A stretch of DNA of 64,000 nucleotides from Limnohabitans sp. (GTDB lineage Bacteria; Pseudomonadota; Gammaproteobacteria; Burkholderiales; Burkholderiaceae_C), in NCBI RefSeq assembly GCF_023910625.1, contig NZ_JAAVVW010000003.1, positions 682,001-746,000 on the forward strand. The letters run 5' to 3'. Below, piece by piece: positions 56,589 through 64,000 of this stretch. The notes beneath the pieces were generated by a model, which ran no database searches, was not told the origin of the DNA, and saw only the letters and a list, made by a program, of their open reading frames with translations. Position 1 is the first letter of the stretch. Each line of letters opens with the position of its first letter. Position numbers and translations under genes: made by a program.

Positions 56589-57041
56589 TCAGGCAGACTC
56601 ACCGTAAACAGACACGGTCACGTCAACCACCACATCGGTATGCAAGGCGACTGAGACAGTTGAATCGCTAACAACCTTGATCGGACCATTGGGCATGCGA
56701 ATCTGAGATTTAAGGAGCTTGAAGCCTTGCTTGTTCAACTCTTCAGAGATGTCGTGGTTGGTCACCGAGCCGAACAAACGACCATCGACCCCGGCTTTTT
56801 GCGACAACTTGACAACCAGACCATTGAGCTTCTCGCCCTGAGCTTGCGCATCGGCCAACTTTGCTGCAGCGACCTTTTCGAGTTCAACGCGGCGAGCTTC
56901 GAATTCAGCCTTGTTAGCTTCAGTAGCGCGACGTGCACGACCTTGAGGGATCAGGAAATTGCGCGCATAACCGTCTTTGACTTTGACGATATCGCCCAGA
57001 TTACCCAGGTTCACAACCTTTTCGAGCAGAATGATTTGCAT
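56589..57041 (-). CDS. rplI: 50S ribosomal protein L9
   Basis: 150-residue two-domain protein of the large subunit. [28 protein letters not shown] (in two parts) is the N-terminal rRNA-binding domain. A long central helix (about 40-75, rich in Ala, Glu, Lys) leads to the C-terminal domain with [13 protein letters not shown]. Last gene of the rpsF operon; the terminator at 56532-56566 follows. Confidence 0.98.
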   Translation of the reverse strand: MQIILLEKVVNLGNLGDIVKVKDGYARNFLIPQGRARRATEANKAEFEARRVELEKVAAAKLADAQAQGEKLNGLVVKLSQKAGVDGRLFGSVTNHDISEELNKQGFKLLKSQIRMPNGPIKVVSDSTVSVALHTDVVVDVTVSVYGESA

Positions 57042-57052
57042 GGTTGGACTCC

Positions 57053-57334
57053 TTAGACTTTGTGCTGGTCGGTGTAGGGCAACATGGCCAAGAAGCGCGC
57101 GCGCTTGATGGCGGTGTTGAGCTGGCGCTGGAAAATGGCACGGGTGCCAGTCAGGCGCGCAGGGATGATTTTGCCGTTTTCGGCGATGAAGTCACGCAAG
57201 GTGTCCACATCTTTGTAGTCGATTTCTTCGACGCCAGTGACCGTGAAGCGGCAAAAACGCTTGCGCTTGAACAGCAGTGACTGGGTGTTGCGCTTAGGGC
57301 GCTTGTCTTTGTTGAATTTTTTGAACGTGGCCAT
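57053..57334 (-). CDS. rpsR: 30S ribosomal protein S18
   Basis: 93-residue small-subunit protein that pairs with S6 on the platform. Typical parts are [19 protein letters not shown] and the C-terminal [20 protein letters not shown]. It is slightly longer at its N-terminus ([20 protein letters not shown]) than E. coli S18. It lies between priB and rplI. Confidence 0.98.
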   Translation of the reverse strand: MATFKKFNKDKRPKRNTQSLLFKRKRFCRFTVTGVEEIDYKDVDTLRDFIAENGKIIPARLTGTRAIFQRQLNTAIKRARFLAMLPYTDQHKV

Positions 57335-57348
57335 GGGGCCTCCTGAAA

Positions 57349-57636
57349 TTAATCTTGCTGAAACTCTTGAATGTGCAACACGACACTTTTTCCTTGTCGA
57401 GGGGTGGCCAAAAAGCCCTGAAACGTCCAGACACTGCCTACCGCTTGCAGGGCCAATCTTTCGGCCAATGACCCAATGGCCAAGGCACGAAGTTTCAACT
57501 GGACTTTGCGCATTTGCCCGGCCTCTTGTACTTCAGAGGCGTGCTCCAGAATCAAATCAAGAGCAGGCAAACCAGCGGGGGTGTATCGCAAAGCGGCGTG
57601 CTCGGCAATACAGGCTTTCAGTTCGGTACGGTTCAC
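57349..57636 (-). CDS. priB: Primosomal replication protein N
   Basis: 95-residue single-stranded-DNA-binding OB-fold protein that helps restart stalled forks together with PriA. Recognition rests on length, the OB-fold pattern ([20 protein letters not shown], then [20 protein letters not shown]) and its place between rpsF and rpsR, which is characteristic. The start is a GTG (57634-57636) preceded by GGAG; no in-frame ATG gives a full protein. Confidence 0.9.
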   Translation of the reverse strand: MNRTELKACIAEHAALRYTPAGLPALDLILEHASEVQEAGQMRKVQLKLRALAIGSLAERLALQAVGSVWTFQGFLATPRQGKSVVLHIQEFQQD

Positions 57637-57653
57637 TCCTCAACAGTTCAGTA

Positions 57654-58019
57654 TCAAGCGGCGAATTCGGCTTGTTGTGACTTGCGGGCTTCTTCGCGCT
57701 CGACCGTCTTCATCATGGAAGAAGGACCGGCGTCGGCTTTTTTCTTCAGCACCGTCAGGTGGCGCAGCACGGCATCATTGAACTTGAAGGCGTGCTCGAG
57801 TTCGGCCATCACGGCTTGGTCGGCTTCAATGTTCACGCACAGATAGTGCGCTTTGCCCAGTTTATTGATCTGATAGGCCAACTGACGGCGGCCCCAGTCT
57901 TCCACACGGTGAATGCTGCCGCCGCCGGCAGTGATCATGCCTTTGTAGCGCTCCAGCATGGCCGGCACTTGTTCGGACTGATCGGGATGGATCAGCAAAA
58001 TGATTTCGTAATGACGCAT
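57654..58019 (-). CDS. rpsF: 30S ribosomal protein S6
   Basis: 121-residue ferredoxin-fold protein. [41 protein letters not shown] and the [20 protein letters not shown] segment are typical. The C-terminal tail (about residues 100-121) is charged and Ala-rich. First gene of rpsF-priB-rpsR-rplI; GGAG precedes the ATG. In E. coli a leader RNA binds S6-S18; no such structure was identified here. Confidence 0.98.
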   Translation of the reverse strand: MRHYEIILLIHPDQSEQVPAMLERYKGMITAGGGSIHRVEDWGRRQLAYQINKLGKAHYLCVNIEADQAVMAELEHAFKFNDAVLRHLTVLKKKADAGPSSMMKTVEREEARKSQQAEFAA

Positions 58020-58114
58020 TGAGACTCCTTGAGGTTAACCCAAATGGTTGGAATAGCTGCCCCCAGCGTCTGTCGGGGTGCAGCAAGGCGAAGCCCATTA
58101 TTATAGCCTGAACA

Positions 58115-60217
58115 TCACAGTCCCGGATAGTTGTTGGGCGGCTCGGCTTGGGGAGCCTGTGAACGCAGGTTTGGGCTTATCAGGCTCTGCGGGATCAGCC
58201 AGGTGGCCAGCACCATGACCACAAAACCAACTGGGACCCCAAAAACGCCTGCGGATAAGGGCTGAATGCCCCACCACAAGCCGCCATGAGAGTCCAACTC
58301 CCAAAAATGGCGGAAACCAGGGGCATTGACCACCATGTAAAAAATCGTCACCCCCAAACCCGACAGCATACCCAGTACCACCGCCGCACGATGCACCCGT
58401 TGCCAGGCCATCCCCAACACCATGCCTGGAAAAAAGGCAGATGCAGCTAGCGAAAAAGAGGCGGATACCAAAGCCAAGATCTCAGCAGGCTTGAATGCAG
58501 CTACGACCGCAGCCACCATGGCCACTGCCAACAAAGCGAACTTGGAAAGGATGACTCGCCCCTCTGAGGATTTGGGGGCTTTGGCACCGCTGGGTCGCAT
58601 ATCGCGCACCAAGGCATTGCTGATGGTCAAAAGCAGGCCATCGGCAGTAGACAACGCCGCCGCCAAACCACCTGCAGCTACCAGACCAGAGACCACAAAT
58701 GGCATACCGCCCAACTCGGGTGTGGCCAACATGATCATGTCCGCACCCAACTTGAGTTCGCCCAGTTGCAAAAAACCATCGCCATTGACATCCGAAAAAG
58801 ACAACAAATTGGAATCCAATCTGGCCCATTGCGCCATCCAGCTGGGAAGCGCATCAAACCGGGTGCCCACCAAATTGCTGAGCACCTCAAATTTCACCAG
58901 AACAGCCAGGGCGGGCACGCTCAAATAAATCAACCCAATAAAAAACAAGGTCCAAGCGACAGAACTGCGTGTCTCAGCTACAGTCGGAACGGTGTAGAAC
59001 CTTGTCAACAAATGAGGCAATCCTGCGGTACCGATCATGAGACAAAAAACCAGGGCCAAGAAATTCAATCTGGACTCATTGAAAAGCCGGGCCTGAACAG
59101 CACCTCCAGCGGGATCTCCAGTAAAGGACTGCGTGTGTGCCGGCATACCGCCCAAAGGCTTGGATCGCTCTAGGTTTTCAATCTTGGCACGTGTCCATTC
59201 TTCTCGCGCTTTTGCGGGATCTTGGGGTACAGCCAAGAGTTCACGGCGGACCTGAGCAATGGTCGAAAAATCAGCTCCTTGGGCTTTCAGCAACTGAATT
59301 TTGCTCTCTAGCTGTTGACGCAGTTCAACGATTGAGTTTTCCACATTCTGGAGTCGTGAAGCATACAGTTGGGCGCGTTGGGCAAATTCACGGCGCACTT
59401 CCAGTTCGCCAGGATCTTCCATCAGTCGTCTTTCAATCTCTGAAATAGCTAACAACTGAGAACCATAAACAAGAGGTGCCAAAGGATTCCCCAATTGTTT
59501 GTAGGCCAGCCAGGATACGGGAATCATGAAGGCCAGCAATAGCATGATGTACTGGGCAACTTGTGTCCATGTGATAGCCCTCATGCCACCTAAAAAGGAA
59601 CACAATAAAACGCCGCCCAACCCGAGCAAAATGCCTATCTCAAATTGGACACCGGTCAATCGGGAGGCAATCAGTCCAATGCCATAGATCTGAGCCACAA
59701 TGTAGGTGAACGAGCACAAAACCGAGGCCACGGCTGCAATAACTCGGGGCCAACGCCCTCCATAGCGATGTTCAAAAAAATCAGGCAAGGTGTACAAGCG
59801 CATTGCACGCAACTGCGGAGCAATCAGCAAAGCCACCAAACAAAATCCCCCCGTCCACCCCAACACATAAGCCAGACCGCCCGGTTCATCGCCATTGCCA
59901 GAGAAGCCCTGAAGGTAAAGTGCACCAGCCAAGCTGATGAATGAAGCCGCGCTCATCCAGTCTGCAGCAGTGGCCATGCCGTTGTACACGGCAGGAATAC
60001 GCCGACCCGCAACGTAGTACTCGTCTTCATCTGTGGTTCTGCCAGCAATACCAATCAAGGCATAAATCATCACTGTGCTGAACAGAAAAATGGGGCCAAT
60101 CAAATTTCTTGACAAACCCATTCTTTCGGCCCAGGCCATGACGCCGATCAAAGCCAGCAAGACGAAAATATAGATCAGCACATTTCGATGCAGTCGCCAC
60201 CGATAAACAGAGGACAT
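58115..60217 (-). CDS. Sodium/solute symporter, VC_2705-like subfamily
   Basis: 700-residue SSS-family transporter with about 13 hydrophobic helices. ADWMSAASFISLAGALY (about residue 85) and GLVAAGGLAAALSTADGLLL carry the sodium-site serines of the fold. Two large loops are unusual: a charged coiled-coil insert (about 255-380, with NSIVELRQQLESKIQLLKAQ) and an EF-hand-like loop DVNGDGFLQLGE (476-487). The pattern matches the VC_2705 subfamily; relatives carry acetate or other carboxylates, but the substrate is not known. The ATG at 60217 has AGGGG seven bases upstream; in-frame ATGs at 60241 and 60247 are alternatives. It follows ppsA by 43 bases. Confidence 0.87.
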   Translation of the reverse strand: MSSVYRWRLHRNVLIYIFVLLALIGVMAWAERMGLSRNLIGPIFLFSTVMIYALIGIAGRTTDEDEYYVAGRRIPAVYNGMATAADWMSAASFISLAGALYLQGFSGNGDEPGGLAYVLGWTGGFCLVALLIAPQLRAMRLYTLPDFFEHRYGGRWPRVIAAVASVLCSFTYIVAQIYGIGLIASRLTGVQFEIGILLGLGGVLLCSFLGGMRAITWTQVAQYIMLLLAFMIPVSWLAYKQLGNPLAPLVYGSQLLAISEIERRLMEDPGELEVRREFAQRAQLYASRLQNVENSIVELRQQLESKIQLLKAQGADFSTIAQVRRELLAVPQDPAKAREEWTRAKIENLERSKPLGGMPAHTQSFTGDPAGGAVQARLFNESRLNFLALVFCLMIGTAGLPHLLTRFYTVPTVAETRSSVAWTLFFIGLIYLSVPALAVLVKFEVLSNLVGTRFDALPSWMAQWARLDSNLLSFSDVNGDGFLQLGELKLGADMIMLATPELGGMPFVVSGLVAAGGLAAALSTADGLLLTISNALVRDMRPSGAKAPKSSEGRVILSKFALLAVAMVAAVVAAFKPAEILALVSASFSLAASAFFPGMVLGMAWQRVHRAAVVLGMLSGLGVTIFYMVVNAPGFRHFWELDSHGGLWWGIQPLSAGVFGVPVGFVVMVLATWLIPQSLISPNLRSQAPQAEPPNNYPGL

Positions 60218-60260
60218 GGCAAGACCCCTAGAAGCGTTCATCGCCATGCTCTGTTGCGCG

Positions 60261-62651
<2,391 letters not shown>

Positions 62652-62794
62652 ACAAACTCCAAAGTTAAAACCGGGTGCCATGAAATGGGTCTGGGGCAGT
62701 GTTGTTCTTAATGTGCAAGCGCCGACCGGGGCCATGGATAATCAAACCATTTTAGGGGGCTTGGTGTTCCCGATCTTTGAAATTTTTTGCAAGC

Positions 62795-63616
62795 ATGTCC
62801 AAACGCACTGTTTTTTTCGTATCTGACGGCACCGGCATCACAGCCGAAACTTTCGGCAACGCCATCCTGGCGCAGTTCGACATGAAAACCCGGCATGTTC
62901 GACTGCCATTTACCGACACCATCGACAAGGCGCACCAGGCGGTTCGGCAGATCAACCACACGGCCGACACCGAGGGCACCAAACCGATTGTGTTTACCAC
63001 TTTGGTGAACATGGATGTACTCAAGGTATTGCAAGAGCACTGCCAAGGCATGCTGCTGGACATGTTTGGAACCTTTGTAAACCCACTCGAAAACGAACTG
63101 GGCATCAAGTCGCACCACAGAATCGGGCGCTTTTCAGACGTCAGCAAAAGCAAGGAATACCATGACCGCATTGAGGCGATTAATTTTTCATTGGCTCATG
63201 ACGATGGACAATCGAACCGCGACTTAGATTCGTCCGATGTCATTTTGGTAGGCGTCAGTCGCAGCGGCAAAACCCCCACCAGCCTCTACCTAGCCATGCA
63301 GCATGGCCTGAAGGCAGCCAACTACCCCCTGATTCCTGAAGACTTTGAGCGCAAGCAGTTGCCGCCCGCTTTGACGCCTCATCGACAAAAAATCTTCGGC
63401 CTGAGCATACAGCCCGAGCGTCTGTCTGAAATCCGATCTGAACGCCGCCCCAACTCCCGCTATGCCAGTTTGGACAACTGTCGCATGGAAGTGTCCGAAG
63501 CCGAAGCCATGATGCGCCGCTCAGGCATCCGCTGGCTGTCGACCACCACCAAGTCCATCGAAGAAATTGCCACAACGATCTTGCAAGAGATCAAGCCGGA
63601 CAGGCTGATTTACTGA
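62795..63616 (+). CDS. ppsR: PEP synthetase regulatory kinase/pyrophosphorylase
   Basis: 273-residue DUF299 protein that inactivates PEP synthase by ADP-dependent phosphorylation and reactivates it by phosphate-dependent dephosphorylation. VFFVSDGTGITAETFG is the N-terminal signature; the P-loop-like GVSRSGKTPTSLYLA is at about residue 152. The C-terminal RRSGIRWLSTTTKSIEEIA is conserved. The ATG at 62795 gives the standard N-terminus. It is divergent from ppsA, sharing a 143-base promoter gap, which is the usual arrangement and supports the substrate assignment. Confidence 0.95.
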   Translation: MSKRTVFFVSDGTGITAETFGNAILAQFDMKTRHVRLPFTDTIDKAHQAVRQINHTADTEGTKPIVFTTLVNMDVLKVLQEHCQGMLLDMFGTFVNPLENELGIKSHHRIGRFSDVSKSKEYHDRIEAINFSLAHDDGQSNRDLDSSDVILVGVSRSGKTPTSLYLAMQHGLKAANYPLIPEDFERKQLPPALTPHRQKIFGLSIQPERLSEIRSERRPNSRYASLDNCRMEVSEAEAMMRRSGIRWLSTTTKSIEEIATTILQEIKPDRLIY

Positions 63617-63703
63617 GTTATACAATGGCCTGTCACCCGTGCAAGCAGGCCATACCGGATTGTCATCGTCGATGCTCGCTGATGACGGGAACAGCCCGGA
63701 GCA

Positions 63704-64000
63704 TCACGTCAAGCTGGCAGCAATCCGTTCAGCCCACCGATGTGCTTGCACGGCCTCACGTGCTTCCACCATGACGCGAATCAAGGGTTCGGTGCCGCTG
63801 GCCCTGATCAAGACACGTCCGGCCTCACCCAACTCGACCTCGGCCGCCCGGGTGGCCGCCCACAAAGGAGCATGGCCTTGCCAGTCAAAACCAGGCTTCA
63901 GACGCACATTGATCAAGGTTTGCGGGAACAGGCTTAAGCCTTGCAGAAGTTGCGCCATGGTTTGACCACTGCCCACACAGGCTTGCAGCACCTGCAAAGC
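63704..64000 (-). CDS. glmM: Phosphoglucosamine mutase, C-terminal end
   Basis: Only the last 98 residues are in the window; the gene continues beyond the right edge. They form domain 4 of a phosphohexomutase, with the phosphate-binding loop [20 protein letters not shown]. The family isomerises glucosamine-6-phosphate to glucosamine-1-phosphate for UDP-GlcNAc. The sequence [11 protein letters not shown] favours GlmM over phosphoglucomutase/phosphomannomutase. It converges with ppsR with an 87-base gap that shows no strong terminator. Confidence 0.9.
   Translation of the reverse strand, partial: ALQVLQACVGSGQTMAQLLQGLSLFPQTLINVRLKPGFDWQGHAPLWAATRAAEVELGEAGRVLIRASGTEPLIRVMVEAREAVQAHRWAERIAASLT

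Overview
The window reads as a chromosomal core segment of a betaproteobacterium of the order Burkholderiales, most likely family Comamonadaceae (inference from gene orders such as hemF-nadD-rsfS-rlmH-maf-rng, alaA-hom-thrC-moeA-moaD-moaE and rpsF-priB-rpsR-rplI-dnaB, a monomeric isocitrate dehydrogenase and moderately high GC). Almost every gene is a recognisable housekeeping gene. No CRISPR array, prophage, integrative element or defence island was found.

Layout. 1-4.9 kb (+): end of dapC, dapE (lysine/diaminopimelate), prmB and an ABC-F ATPase. 5.0-9.8 kb (-): tRNA-Lys, tcdA, a YeeE/YedE sulfur transporter, cpoB, pal and a frameshifted tolB. 10-11.8 kb (+): msbA. 11.8-19.1 kb (-): rng, maf, rlmH, rsfS, nadD, hemF, purD, yebC. 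19.2-25 kb: a HerA-like ATPase, clpA/clpS, a cold-shock protein, DUF192 and DUF1840 proteins. 25-32.3 kb (-): thrS, infC, rpmI, rplT, pheS, pheT, ihfA translation cluster. 32.5-37.3 kb: icd (frameshifted) and aceA, convergent, forming the TCA/glyoxylate branch point, with an intact IS30-family element wedged between their two terminators. 37.8-43.5 kb: a SWIB-domain protein with a histone-like tail, a decayed group II intron, an orphan ThDP enzyme and clpB. 43.6-50.3 kb: an unknown gene, then molybdopterin, threonine and alanine genes. 50.4-54.8 kb: Mth938-like protein, Bcp peroxiredoxin, PhoH-family ATPase, dnaB. 54.9-56.5 kb: a group II intron. 56.6-64 kb: rplI-rpsR-priB-rpsF, a sodium/solute symporter, ppsA and its regulator ppsR, and the end of glmM.

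The non-routine content is mostly mobile and RNA-level. Two related group II introns (one 1653 bp with an internally deleted maturase, one 652 bp remnant) each start a few bases after the U-tract of an intrinsic terminator on the same strand, the insertion habit of class C introns. Two core genes (tolB, icd) each carry a single-base insertion, both in a TTGGCC context, which may be sequence error. Smaller points: a probable AUC start for infC, twin palindromes 30 bp apart upstream of aceA, an EF-hand-like loop in the symporter, and a weak c-di-GMP-riboswitch-like motif between hemF and purD. I found no convincing wholly new multi-gene system.
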